From assembly GCF_959029255.1 (NCBI RefSeq), contig NZ_CAUFUE010000025.1:10776-74775 (forward strand): a stretch of 64,000 nucleotides of DNA. The letters are read 5' to 3'. The position numbers were made by a program, and so were the translations under genes. This DNA comes from an uncultured Bacteroides sp. (lineage in GTDB: Bacteria > Bacteroidota > Bacteroidia > Bacteroidales > Bacteroidaceae). The notes below the pieces were generated by a model that worked only from the letters and a program-made list of their open reading frames with translations, made no database searches and was not told the DNA's origin. Below are positions 8,135 to 17,326 of the stretch, piece by piece (position 1 is the stretch's first letter; each line of letters begins with the position of its first letter).

Positions 8135-8733
8135 AAGGAAGTCTCATCATCGTCGCTTTCTTTATATTGGGAACATTTTGCGGTATTTACGACCTGATAC
8201 CTTTTGACATCGCAAACTCTCGAATCAGTTTCTATGCACTTTGCGCATTGATGTTCTGTGTAGGAATAAGTGTGGGTAACGACCCGCAAACCTTGAAGAA
8301 TTTCCGTATGCTCAATCCACGATTGGTCTTCCTACCTGTCATGACGATATTAGGCACATTGGCTGGTTCAGCCGTCGTCAGTTTGTTATTGCCTCATCGT
8401 TCCGTGACAGATTGCCTGGCAGTAGGTTCCGGCTTCGGATATTATTCGTTGTCCAGCATTTTCATTACCGAATATAAAGGCGCCGAACTGGGTACCATTG
8501 CTTTGTTGGCAAATATCAGTCGCGAAATCCTGACTTTGCTGGCCGCTCCCCTACTGGTACGATGGTTTGGCAACCTCGCTCCTATCTCGGCAGGCGGCGC
8601 AACGACAATGGATACCACATTACCTATCATTACCCGGACTGCCGGACAACAATTTGTCGTAGTATCCATTTTTCACGGTTTCGTGGTGGATTTCAGCGTA
8701 CCTTTCTTGGTCACGCTGTTCTGTTCGCTGTAA
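8131..8733 (+). CDS. lysO: LysO-family lysine exporter, C-terminal subunit
   Basis: 200 residues from the ATG at 8131. The alternative ATG at 8125 sits directly on the AAAGGAGG ribosome-binding sequence (8117-8124), whereas 8131 gives a 6-nt spacing, so 8131 is preferred. It is hydrophobic throughout, with about six helices, and carries LysO motifs: SVGNDPQT early, GSGFGYYSLSS and ITEYKGAELG in the middle, and ATTMDTTLPIITRTAGQQ towards the end. It presumably assembles with the 93-residue partner upstream. Bacteroidetes commonly encode LysO as two such ORFs. Confidence 0.9.
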   Translation: MKGSLIIVAFFILGTFCGIYDLIPFDIANSRISFYALCALMFCVGISVGNDPQTLKNFRMLNPRLVFLPVMTILGTLAGSAVVSLLLPHRSVTDCLAVGSGFGYYSLSSIFITEYKGAELGTIALLANISREILTLLAAPLLVRWFGNLAPISAGGATTMDTTLPIITRTAGQQFVVVSIFHGFVVDFSVPFLVTLFCSL

Positions 8734-8779
8734 ATAGGCGATTTTAGGATTAGAAGTTTCTGAGAGGTATAAATGATAA

Positions 8780-8880
8780 TTTAATGAAGAACTAAGAATA
8801 AAGAATGAAGAATTACCTTGCGGCGTACTTGCATAGCGCAGCCAAATTCTTCATTCTTCATTCTTAGTTCTTCATTTCCC
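8780..8880. repeat. Hairpin with TTCATTC-word arms after lysO
   Basis: The left arm (about 8782-8814) is made of GAA-rich heptamers such as GAATGAA. The right arm (about 8846-8877) is its complement, TTCATTCTTCATTC. The GC-richer loop contains ACCTTGCGGCG and ATAGCGCAGCC. Flanks read TAATTTAATGAA on the left and TTCCCATTTATAAACC on the right; both recur near 44664-44687 with the hairpin deleted. It begins about 47 bp after the lysO stop. Confidence 0.8.
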
Positions 8881-8925
8881 AAAATTCCCATTTATAAACC
8901 AGAACATACAATTCAGTATTTAATT

Positions 8926-11127
8926 TTAGAATAAGCTCCAGGCAACAGTCAATCCCGCCATTACAATGGCAACCATACTCATCAGTTTGATGAGGATATT
9001 CAAGCTCGGACCGGAAGTATCCTTAAACGGGTCACCTACCGTGTCGCCTACTACCGTTGCCTTATGGACTTCACTGCCTTTACCACCGAAATTACCTTCT
9101 TCCACATATTTCTTGGCATTGTCCCATGCCCCTCCTGCATTCGCCATGAAGATGGCAAGTACAAAGCCACTACTCAGGCCGCCAATCAACAATCCCAATA
9201 CACCGGGAACACCGAAAACCAAGCCCGTAATAATCGGAGCTACAATGGCTATCAAAGACGGAACAACCATTTCGCGCTGCGCTCCCTTCGTGGAAATGGC
9301 TACACAACGTTCATAGTCGGGCTCTGCCTGTCCTGTAAGAATACCTTTGATTTCACGGAACTGGCGACGTACTTCATCTACCATGTGGGCAGCGGCACGA
9401 CCTACGGCATTCATTGTCAATCCACAGAACAAAAAAGCCATCATACTGCCAAGAAACATTCCGGAAAGGACTTTGGGGTTCATCAGAGTTACATCATAGT
9501 GGTGCATGAAGTCAAAGAAAGTAGCATCTTGCACGGAGATTGTTTCACCGCCCACAAAGAGGTCGGTAGTACCCAAGCGGGTAAGTCCGATGCGGATTTC
9601 TTCAATATAGGAAGCAAGCAAGGCAAGACCGGTCAGTGCAGCCGAACCGATGGCAAATCCCTTACCCGTGGCAGCCGTAGTATTTCCCAAAGAGTCGAGG
9701 GCGTCGGTACGCTTGCGTACTTCCTCACCCAAAGCAGACATCTCGGCATTACCCCCCGCATTATCGGCAATAGGGCCGTAAGCATCCGTAGCAAGCGTGA
9801 TGCCCAAAGTAGAAAGCATGCCCACGGCGGCAATACCAATTCCGTAAAGTCCCAAACCTACATTAGAGAAATCAAAACCGGAAGCGAAAAGATAGGAAGC
9901 TATGATACCCACTACAACGGAAATCACCGGAATTGCAGTAGAAAGCATGCCCAGACCGATACCGGAAATAATAACGGTAGCAGGTCCGGTCTTTCCGCTC
10001 TCACTCAGTTTCTGCGTAGGACGATAGGACTGGGAGGTATAGTATTCGGTGGAACGGCCGATGATGATACCTACTATCAGTCCTACTACAACGGAGCAGG
10101 ATATCCACATCCAATTATCCAGTTTCAACAGCCAAAGAATGAGGAAAGTAGCTGCAACAATCAGAACCGAGCTCAGGTTGGTACCGAATGCAAGTGAACC
10201 GAGGAGGTCTTTCATCGTCGCATTCTCTTTGGTACGAACAGAGAATATACCGATGATGGAAAGAATAATTCCAACTGCCGCAATCAGCATCGGTGCAATA
10301 ACCGCCTTGAACTGCATCATGGTATCTCCCGAATGGATAAAAGCGGCAGCACCCAAAGCAGCCGTAGCCAGAATAGAACCACAATAGCTCTCGTACAAGT
10401 CAGCCCCCATACCGGCAACGTCACCCACATTATCTCCTACATTATCGGCAATAGTTGCAGGGTTTCGAGGATCATCTTCGGGTATACCGGCTTCTACCTT
10501 ACCTACAAGGTCGGCACCGACATCCGCAGCTTTGGTATAGATACCTCCACCCACACGGGCAAACAGCGCTTGCGTACTGGCTCCCATTCCAAAGGTCAGC
10601 ATGGTAGTGGTTATGATACAGAGTTTATGAGTAGGTGTCATCACGTCTACGGGGATTACGGCATTCAGTAACAAATACCAGAAAGAGATATCGAGCAGTC
10701 CCAGTCCCACAACGACCAGTCCCATCACCGCACCACTACGGAAAGCGATACGCAAACCGGCATTCAATGAGCTGCGCGCTGCATTCGCCGTACGCGCCGA
10801 TGCGTATGTGGCCGTCTTCATACCCAGGAAACCGGCAAGTCCGGAGAAAAAGCCGCCCGTCAGGAAGGCGACAGGTACCCAGGAGTTCTGTACTCCGAAA
10901 CCGTATGCCATGACAGAAAAAAGGATTACCAATCCCAGAAATACCCAGCCCACAATCTTATATTGTTGCTTGAGATAGGACATAGCACCTTTGCGCACCG
11001 CAGCGGCTATTTTAATCATTTGAGGGGTTCCCTCACTCTCCTTCATCATTTGACGGTGGAAATACCAGGCAAAACAGAGTGCCAAAACAGAAGCGGCTGG
11101 AACCAGCCAGAAAAGCATTTGGTCCAT
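8926..11127 (-). CDS. hppA: Membrane-bound ion-translocating pyrophosphatase
   Basis: 733 residues with about 16 membrane helices. It couples hydrolysis of pyrophosphate to Na+ and/or H+ export across the inner membrane. Core motifs are intact: GGIYTKAADVGADLVGK (194-210), DDPRNPATIADNVGDNVGD (218-236), TDAYGPIADNAGGNAEMS (447-464) and the C-terminal GDTVGDPFKDTSGPS. Residues 481-490 read GNTTAATGKG. The Ala at the position that is Lys in K+-independent enzymes indicates the K+-dependent class. Bacteroides members of this class have been reported to pump both Na+ and H+; that assignment is from family knowledge. It is a single-gene unit. Confidence 0.97.
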   Translation of the reverse strand: MDQMLFWLVPAASVLALCFAWYFHRQMMKESEGTPQMIKIAAAVRKGAMSYLKQQYKIVGWVFLGLVILFSVMAYGFGVQNSWVPVAFLTGGFFSGLAGFLGMKTATYASARTANAARSSLNAGLRIAFRSGAVMGLVVVGLGLLDISFWYLLLNAVIPVDVMTPTHKLCIITTTMLTFGMGASTQALFARVGGGIYTKAADVGADLVGKVEAGIPEDDPRNPATIADNVGDNVGDVAGMGADLYESYCGSILATAALGAAAFIHSGDTMMQFKAVIAPMLIAAVGIILSIIGIFSVRTKENATMKDLLGSLAFGTNLSSVLIVAATFLILWLLKLDNWMWISCSVVVGLIVGIIIGRSTEYYTSQSYRPTQKLSESGKTGPATVIISGIGLGMLSTAIPVISVVVGIIASYLFASGFDFSNVGLGLYGIGIAAVGMLSTLGITLATDAYGPIADNAGGNAEMSALGEEVRKRTDALDSLGNTTAATGKGFAIGSAALTGLALLASYIEEIRIGLTRLGTTDLFVGGETISVQDATFFDFMHHYDVTLMNPKVLSGMFLGSMMAFLFCGLTMNAVGRAAAHMVDEVRRQFREIKGILTGQAEPDYERCVAISTKGAQREMVVPSLIAIVAPIITGLVFGVPGVLGLLIGGLSSGFVLAIFMANAGGAWDNAKKYVEEGNFGGKGSEVHKATVVGDTVGDPFKDTSGPSLNILIKLMSMVAIVMAGLTVAWSLF

Positions 11128-11319
11128 AGCATTTTCTTATTAAAAGGTTGAACGAAAGGCTAAAAATATCGATTTGAAATGAAATAAGCAAATGATTGGC
11201 TGATTTTTATACCGAAAGCATCAGAAGCTATTTTTCTGAAATAAAACGAAGGTAGCGATTAAACTATTCCGACTGATAATCATCATATATAAAACACTAA
11301 TAATAAAACACACAAACTC

Positions 11320-13734
11320 ATGAAAAGACATGTATGGTTCCTTGTCATTTTCTTCATTTATTCCGGTATGGCATTGGCTCAGAGTAATGAGGAAGCAGAC
11401 TCCGTTTCTCTACGTTTTTTGGAACAATTAAACCTCTTTCCGCAAGAAAAAATTTATGTACATACCGATAAGCCGAACTATATGGCGGGAGATACCATCT
11501 GGCTTCGCGCACATCTTGTAGATGCAGCGACACATATTCCCTCGCCAGTCAGCCGTTATGTCTACGTGGAACTGGCAAACAGTTCGGACTCGGTCTTCAG
11601 CCGAATCAAAATCAGGGTGAATGATTCCATTTATCGGGGACAGCTACCATTGGACTATCTGATACCCCAAGGTTACTATACCCTGAGAGCCTATACCGGA
11701 TTTATGAAAAACTTACCTGAAGACTACTTGTTCAAGAGTACACTTTCCATCCTAAACCCTACATCAGGAGCCCGAGAAAGCGAAGAACCTGAGAAAGATA
11801 AAAAGAAAGGAAAAGAGAAAGAAAAAAAAGAGGAAAAGCCGCAACAGGAAGCAGAGCCGTTCGATGTCAAATTCTTCCCGGAAGGAGGATACCTGCCAGC
11901 AGGCATTCCATGGCGCGTAGCGTTCAAAGCTATCGGAAAAGACGGATGGCATGAAGAAATACATGGTGTGATTAAAGATAAAGACAGCGGAGAAGTGGCA
12001 GCCACTTTACCCGCTACCTATTTGGGAATGGGCTTTGTTACTTTCGTACCGGAAGCTGGAAGAAAATATGTGGCAGAGTGCACCAACCGGGAAAACCGTT
12101 TTCTAGAATTTGAGTTGCCGCCAGTGACGCCATACGCACAGGTGATTACTACCACCTGGCGTAAAAACATGTTGATGATAGCTCTGTCACAACCCGTCAC
12201 CGCTCCACTTCGTTTGGTAGCTCAAAGCCGGGGAATCGTCTTCTATTCCGAGCTATGGCAGCCGAAACAGAAGATATTGACATTCAACGCCCAAGAACTG
12301 CCTGCAGGAGTTATCCAGATATTGCTGCTTGATGAAAAGAACCGCCCTCTCAGCGAGAGATTAGTATTCAACAAGTATTTTGAAGAGATGCAGATGAACT
12401 TCACTACAAACCGACCGTCTTACGGAATTCGGGAAGCGGTAAAAGCGAAAGTCACTCTGACAGACAGTGAAGGAAAGCCATTGGAAGGAGACTTCTCCGT
12501 ATCGGTCACGGACGATGCATCCGTCAATACCCGTAGTTGTTCTTCTATTCTCTCCTACCTGCTACTGACTTCGGAACTGAAGGGAGCCATCGAGTTTCCT
12601 GAAGCCTATTTCGATGTTTCCCGCAAAGAAGCCGACCAGGAATTGGACATATTGATGATGACACAGGGATGGAGAAGATACAATATTCCCAATCTCCTTA
12701 AAGGACAGTACGAACGCCCGTCCGTATTCTTGGAAAGATGCCAGGAGATTTCGGGTAAAGTGTTCAATGAATTCAATTCAAAGCCACGAGCCAACGCTCC
12801 AATATCAATATTAGCCTTGGAACATCTTTTTTCTGACGAAACGGTATCGGACTCTACCGGATCTTTCCGGTTTACCCATTTCGAATTTCCGGATAGTACT
12901 AATTTCATCGTCAAAGGAGTAAATAAAAGAGGAAGTGCTTACAATGTAATGTTGGAACTGGATCAGGAGAGTTTCTACCCCTTTGGCAAACAGTTGTCCA
13001 TAGAGGATTTATATAATAAAGAATCTGTCATTGAAGAATATGACATAGACACGCTGGACAACAGTGGTATCCAGACCGTACGTTTGGACGAAGTAATCAT
13101 CAAAGCCAAGCCGAAAGAAAAACAAGGCAAGTCTATGTATCATTCTATCAATGGTTCGGTGTATGATACGGAAAAATTGATGCATCCTCGTCCCAATACG
13201 ATGGCAGACATGTTGGCACGTTTGCCGGGCATCCTGGCAAGAGGAAATTCAATAACCTTGCGAGGTAACACACCATTGGTATTGGTGGATGACGTGGAAA
13301 TGGAGTATGAGCTGGTGATGGATATGCAACCCGACGATATAGCTGAAATAGAACTGATGAAAGATGCTTCCGCTGCCATATTCGGCTCAAGGGGAGCGGG
13401 TGGAGCCATACTGATTACCACCAAAACGGGAGATGGAAACTTTAAAATGCCAAGAAAACTCAATGTCACTTCCATCCGGCCGTTGGGATATCAAATCCCT
13501 GTAGAATTCTATTCCCCTAAATATTCCCCTACACAGGGTTCCTTGCCCACCAACCAAGATAACCGGAAAACACTCTACTGGAATCCGTGCGTCAAACTTT
13601 CAAATGCGGGGAAAGGCGAATTTGAGTTCTGCACAGCCGATAAGCGTACAAGCTATACGGTCATCATGCAGGGAGTCACTCATGATGGGAAAATCATATT
13701 CAAGAAAGAACAGATTAATAAAAATACTGATTAA
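11320..13734 (+). CDS. Exported MG2-domain protein with C-terminal TonB-plug domain
   Basis: 804 residues with a signal peptide (cleavage near GMALA/QS). Residues of about 40-145 look like a macroglobulin MG2 domain: EKIYVHTDKPNYMAGDTIWLRA, then PQGYYTLRAYTGFMKN. A Lys/Glu-rich linker follows (about 150-185, KDKKKGKEKEKKEEK), then a second macroglobulin-like region. Near 620-705 comes a TonB-receptor plug domain (NTMADMLARLPGILARG, PLVLVDDVEM, AEIELMKDASAAIFGSRGA). There is no beta-barrel after the plug, so it cannot be a complete receptor. Similar Bacteroidetes proteins exist but their role is unknown. No neighbour is co-directional within 150 bp. Confidence 0.8.
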   Translation: MKRHVWFLVIFFIYSGMALAQSNEEADSVSLRFLEQLNLFPQEKIYVHTDKPNYMAGDTIWLRAHLVDAATHIPSPVSRYVYVELANSSDSVFSRIKIRVNDSIYRGQLPLDYLIPQGYYTLRAYTGFMKNLPEDYLFKSTLSILNPTSGARESEEPEKDKKKGKEKEKKEEKPQQEAEPFDVKFFPEGGYLPAGIPWRVAFKAIGKDGWHEEIHGVIKDKDSGEVAATLPATYLGMGFVTFVPEAGRKYVAECTNRENRFLEFELPPVTPYAQVITTTWRKNMLMIALSQPVTAPLRLVAQSRGIVFYSELWQPKQKILTFNAQELPAGVIQILLLDEKNRPLSERLVFNKYFEEMQMNFTTNRPSYGIREAVKAKVTLTDSEGKPLEGDFSVSVTDDASVNTRSCSSILSYLLLTSELKGAIEFPEAYFDVSRKEADQELDILMMTQGWRRYNIPNLLKGQYERPSVFLERCQEISGKVFNEFNSKPRANAPISILALEHLFSDETVSDSTGSFRFTHFEFPDSTNFIVKGVNKRGSAYNVMLELDQESFYPFGKQLSIEDLYNKESVIEEYDIDTLDNSGIQTVRLDEVIIKAKPKEKQGKSMYHSINGSVYDTEKLMHPRPNTMADMLARLPGILARGNSITLRGNTPLVLVDDVEMEYELVMDMQPDDIAEIELMKDASAAIFGSRGAGGAILITTKTGDGNFKMPRKLNVTSIRPLGYQIPVEFYSPKYSPTQGSLPTNQDNRKTLYWNPCVKLSNAGKGEFEFCTADKRTSYTVIMQGVTHDGKIIFKKEQINKNTD

Positions 13735-13775
13735 TAAAAGCTGGGGTGTATAAAACAAAAAAACGCTTACTGTTC

Positions 13776-14096
13776 TTATTCTATCGTTACTGCCGTACCA
13801 CAGGCAGTAACCATCAGCATACTGCCGCTACTACCTACAGTCTCGTAATCAAGGTCAACACCAATCACGGCATTGGCACCCAGGAGGCGGGCCTGTTCTT
13901 GCATTTCACGCAGTGCCGTATCTTTCGCTTCACGCAGCACTTCCTCGTATGAGCCGCTACGTCCACCCACAACATCACGGATACTGGCAAAGAAATCACG
14001 GAATACATTGGCACCGATAATCGTTTCACCGGATACGATGCCATAATAACGGGTGATACGGCCACCCTCAATCACAGAAGTTGTTGTTACAAGCAT
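13776..14096 (-). CDS. YbjQ/UPF0145 family protein
   Basis: 106 residues, the normal family length. Signature segments are intact: residues 1-10 MLVTTTSVIE, then GIVSGETIIGANVFRDFFASI, GGRSGSYEEVLREAK, LGANAVIGVDLDYE and a closing beta strand with MLMVTACGTAV. UPF0145 proteins form small pentameric or decameric rings and are sometimes annotated as heavy-metal binding, but no firm function is known. It follows sufS by about 70 bp on the same strand, so co-transcription with the suf genes is possible. It converges with the MG2/plug gene. Confidence 0.9.
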   Translation of the reverse strand: MLVTTTSVIEGGRITRYYGIVSGETIIGANVFRDFFASIRDVVGGRSGSYEEVLREAKDTALREMQEQARLLGANAVIGVDLDYETVGSSGSMLMVTACGTAVTIE

Positions 14097-14164
14097 AATT
14101 CTAATTCCTTTAAGTTATTTCCAATATTGGACGCAGCCAAGCATCACAAAGTCACATCAGGAAG

Positions 14165-15379
14165 TTAAAACATTTTGCTGACACGTTCAATACCCGCCGC
14201 CAAAACGTCTATTTCTTCCTTCGTGTTATACAAGCCGAATGAAGCACGCACTGTTCCTTCTATACCGAGACGCTGCATCAACGGCTGTGCGCAATGATGT
14301 CCTGTGCGGACGGCAATGCCGAGACGGTCAAGCAGAGTTCCCATATCAAAATGGTGAATATCCCCCACCAAGAAAGAAATCACACTTCCTTTCTCTTTTG
14401 CTTCGCCAAAGATACGCATACCGGGAATTTCTTTCAAACGAGCCATACCATACTTGGTTAGTTCGTGCTCATGGGCAGCAATATTTTCCATACCGATGGC
14501 TGAAACATAATCCAAGGCTTTGGCAAGTCCGGTAGTACCGATATAATCGGGCGTTCCCGCCTCAAACTTGAATGGCAGTTCGTTGAAGGTAGTCCGGTCG
14601 AAAGAGACATGCTGTATCATTTCCCCACCACCCTGGTAAGGGGGCATTTTGTCAAGCCATTCTTCTTTACCATAAAGCACACCTACACCGGTAGGGCCGT
14701 ATACTTTATGTCCGGAAAAGACATAAAAATCCGCATCCAAATCCTGTATATCTACCGGTATATGGGGAATGGACTGGGCACCGTCTACAAGTACAGGTAC
14801 TCCCTGTTCGTGGGCAAACCGTATCATATCCTTCACAGGATTGACTGTACCCAGCACATTGGAAACATGGGCTACACTGACAATCTTCGTACGTTCCGAA
14901 AACAATTGCTTATATTCGTCTATCAGAAGTTCGCCTTTGTCGTTCATCGGAATAACCTTAATGGCAATCCCTCTTTTAGCAGCCAACAATTGCCAGGGAA
15001 CGATATTGCTGTGATGTTCCATAACGGAGAGAATTACTTCGTCACCTTCCTGCATAAACTCTTCGCCGAAACTGGATACAAGCAGATTGATGCTTTCCGT
15101 CGTTCCACGGGTAAAAATGATTTCGTTCGTACTGGCGGCGTTGATAAACTTCCGCACCGTTTCACGGGAAGCTTCATGCAACTCCGTGGCTTGCTGCGAA
15201 AGAAAATGTACCCCACGATGCACGTTGGCATTAACCGAATAATATTCGTCCGTTATGGCATCCACCACACAACGGGGCTTCTGTGTAGTTGCCCCATTAT
15301 CCAGGTAGACCAACGGCTTGCCATAGACTTCACGGGAAAGTATAGGAAAATCGGCTCTTATCTTTTGAATATCCATCAT
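14165..15379 (-). CDS. sufS: SufS cysteine desulfurase
   Basis: 404 residues. This PLP enzyme takes sulfur from L-cysteine for iron-sulfur cluster assembly on SufBCD. The PLP lysine is K225 in FSGHKVYGPTG, and the active-site cysteine is C363 in VRTGHHCAQP. The substrate-binding segments TRGTTESINL and EHHSN are present. It starts with two consecutive Met codons (15379 or 15376). It is the last suf gene, after sufD across a repeat hairpin of about 130 bp. No sufE or sufU is seen in the window, so the sulfur-transfer partner must lie elsewhere or not be needed. Confidence 0.97.
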   Translation of the reverse strand: MMDIQKIRADFPILSREVYGKPLVYLDNGATTQKPRCVVDAITDEYYSVNANVHRGVHFLSQQATELHEASRETVRKFINAASTNEIIFTRGTTESINLLVSSFGEEFMQEGDEVILSVMEHHSNIVPWQLLAAKRGIAIKVIPMNDKGELLIDEYKQLFSERTKIVSVAHVSNVLGTVNPVKDMIRFAHEQGVPVLVDGAQSIPHIPVDIQDLDADFYVFSGHKVYGPTGVGVLYGKEEWLDKMPPYQGGGEMIQHVSFDRTTFNELPFKFEAGTPDYIGTTGLAKALDYVSAIGMENIAAHEHELTKYGMARLKEIPGMRIFGEAKEKGSVISFLVGDIHHFDMGTLLDRLGIAVRTGHHCAQPLMQRLGIEGTVRASFGLYNTKEEIDVLAAGIERVSKMF

Positions 15380-15393
15380 ATTTATTAAAATTA

Positions 15394-15525
15394 TGAGTGA
15401 AGAGTGGAGAATGAAGAATGAAGAACGAAGAATGAAGAATTACCATGCGGTATAATGTCGCGCAGCCCATTCTTCATTCTTCATTCTCCATTCTTCATTT
15501 TTCATTCTTCATTCTTCATTCTTCA
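15394..15525. repeat. Hairpin with TTCATTC-word arms between sufD and sufS
   Basis: The left arm (about 15394-15441) is a run of GAATGAA-type words. The right arm (about 15470-15525) is the longer complementary TTCATTC array. The loop at 15442-15467 contains ACCATGCGG and GCGCAGCC, close to the loop at 8816-8843. On the minus strand the array supplies the sufD stop codon (TGA, 15523-15525). Confidence 0.85.
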
Positions 15526-16866
15526 TTTACATATTGCACATCCCTGGCACTTATTCAGTTCACCACGAAAACGCTTTTCAACCAACAGGTGCAGACGATC
15601 CTTCAAAGCATCCAAACGAATGGTGTCGATGACTTCGTTGACGAAAGCAAACATCAGTAGCAAGCGTGCTTCACGTGCGGAAATTCCACGTTGTTGCATA
15701 TAGAACAAGGCGCTTTCGTTGAGTTGCCCCACAGTGGCACCATGGCTACACTTCACGTCATCGGCATAAATCTCCAGTTGTGGCTGTGTATACATGTGCG
15801 CTTCACGTGTGGCGCAGAGGTTACGATTGGTTTGCTGAGAATTGGTATGTTGCGCATCGGGACGTACCAATACCAACCCGGCAAAAGCGCCGACAGACTG
15901 GTCGTCCAGAACATACTTAAAGAGTTCTTTACTGGTACAGTTGGGGACGGCATGATCGATGGTTGTATTATTATCGACATGCTGGTTTTTATCTTCGATA
16001 GCCATACCGCAAAGGTTTAGTTCGGCACCTTCACCGGCAAGCAGCACTTCGGTAGTATTCCGCGTAGTACCGTTATACAAAGTCATCCCATTCAACAAAA
16101 CATTACTGTTTGCTTCTTGCTTGACGTACAAGTTGCTGATGCGTACCGTACTGGTGTGCGTCTCTTCGAGTTCATAGAAATCAAAAGTGGCATTCTCACC
16201 TACAAATACTTCTATCACCTGTGTAGCCAAGAAGTTCACCGCATCCATAGCGTGGTCGCATGCCAAGAAACGAGCTTGCGCTCCTTCTTCCAGAATAATC
16301 AATACCCGTCGATTTACCATGAAGTTGACGTCAGCACGCAGGATATTTACTAACTGGATAGTTTTTTCAACCACTACATTCTTAGGTACATACAGCAACA
16401 CGCCATCTTGTGCAAAAGCAGTATTGAATGCTGTTACTCCATCCTTGGAAGTATCAGCCAACTTACCATAATATTCTTTCACTAACTCCGGATGTTGTTC
16501 CGCCATATCCTTCAGGCTACCGAAGATGACACCTTCCGGCAAATGTGATTTCGGTAGCGCCTTGCCATAGAAAGCATCGTTCACCACGAAATAAAGAGCG
16601 GTACTCATATTAGGCACATCACACTTGAAGACTTCGTAAGGATTTACAGGAATCTCCAACCGGTTCAAGTTCAGCCCATAATCCGGTTCAAAGAACTTGC
16701 TGACATCGGTATATTTGTATTTCTCCTGTTTACGGGTAGGAAAGCCAAGCCGCTCAAAATCGGCAAACGCAGATGCACGGGGAACATTCAGCACCTCAGC
16801 GCTATGACGGCATATCATCGCTTCCGTTTGGGAGAAAAGGTCTATGTATTGTTGTTCTGGTTTCAT
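15523..16866 (-). CDS. sufD: SufD, Fe-S scaffold subunit
   Basis: 447 residues. SufD pairs with SufB and the ATPase SufC to build Fe-S clusters in the cytoplasm. The beta-helix core is visible from about residue 150 on, and the family C-terminus is intact: KCSHGATVGQLNESALFYMQQRG, then ISAREARLLLMFAF and a closing CQGCAICK tail rich in Cys. The His in CSHGA matches the SufB/D interface residue. Its TGA stop is contributed by the downstream GAATGAA array. A GxxExxY cassette separates it from sufC. Confidence 0.95.
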   Translation of the reverse strand: MKPEQQYIDLFSQTEAMICRHSAEVLNVPRASAFADFERLGFPTRKQEKYKYTDVSKFFEPDYGLNLNRLEIPVNPYEVFKCDVPNMSTALYFVVNDAFYGKALPKSHLPEGVIFGSLKDMAEQHPELVKEYYGKLADTSKDGVTAFNTAFAQDGVLLYVPKNVVVEKTIQLVNILRADVNFMVNRRVLIILEEGAQARFLACDHAMDAVNFLATQVIEVFVGENATFDFYELEETHTSTVRISNLYVKQEANSNVLLNGMTLYNGTTRNTTEVLLAGEGAELNLCGMAIEDKNQHVDNNTTIDHAVPNCTSKELFKYVLDDQSVGAFAGLVLVRPDAQHTNSQQTNRNLCATREAHMYTQPQLEIYADDVKCSHGATVGQLNESALFYMQQRGISAREARLLLMFAFVNEVIDTIRLDALKDRLHLLVEKRFRGELNKCQGCAICK

Positions 16867-16880
16867 AATATCTTTCTTTT

Positions 16881-17306
16881 TTAGGCGCGGATTACGCGGA
16901 TTTCACGGATTTATTTGTTAGAACTTTACGCTTAAACTCTGCACTATGACCAAAATTCAATAATAAACCAACTTCAAAGCCAGTCGCTTTCAAATAATTT
17001 ATTAATTGCCACTCATGTTCCGGTCGCAAAGCCTGTACTGCTTTCAGTTCAAGAATTACCTCATTATTAATAATCATATCGGCAACATACCTTCCCACAC
17101 ATTCTCCCTTATAATATACCTTAATTTCTTTTTGGCATTCTACCTGCATTCCTTTATGGGACAATTCTTTATAAAGAGCATTTTGATAAACCTGTTCTAA
17201 AAAACCAAAGCCCAAAATTTTATGTACCTCATAAAATGCTTGTAGTATATCATGCGTCAATGTTTCATATAACATAATCCGTGTAATCCGCGCAATCCGC
17301 GCCTAA
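16881..17306 (-). mobile_element. GxxExxY cassette bounded by 31-bp inverted repeats
   Basis: The ends 16881-16911 and 17276-17306 are inverted repeats of 31 bp with about two mismatches. Each is built from three GCGGATT-type words beginning TTAGGCGCGGATT. A single minus-strand ORF fills the space: its ATG abuts the right repeat and its last codons and stop lie in the left repeat. There is no transposase. The same ends, without the ORF, occur at 29834-29929. The unit lies between sufC and sufD without reversing strand. Whether it moves is inference. Confidence 0.7.
16892..17275 (-). CDS. GxxExxY family protein
   Basis: 127 residues, the usual family size. The naming motif is G24-F-L-E27-Q-V-Y30, preceded by AFYEVHKILGFG. 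A nuclease-like core follows: YVADMIINNEVILELKAV (Asp ... Glu-x-Lys) and a late YLKATGFEVGLLLNFG. That arrangement resembles PD-(D/E)xK enzymes, but no activity is established for the family. The C-terminal KSVKSA is encoded by the flanking repeat. It interrupts the suf gene order on the same strand and probably rides on the suf transcript. Confidence 0.9.
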   Translation of the reverse strand: MLYETLTHDILQAFYEVHKILGFGFLEQVYQNALYKELSHKGMQVECQKEIKVYYKGECVGRYVADMIINNEVILELKAVQALRPEHEWQLINYLKATGFEVGLLLNFGHSAEFKRKVLTNKSVKSA

Positions 17307-17326
17307 TTTTAATAACTCACAAAATA

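Noticed and set aside
9064..10197. 377-codon plus-strand frame opposite hppA
   Set aside because: Antisense shadow of a membrane pyrophosphatase with all motifs intact; no start signal or family match.
14609..15388. 259-codon plus-strand frame opposite sufS
   Set aside because: Antisense to sufS, whose PLP lysine and cysteine are intact.
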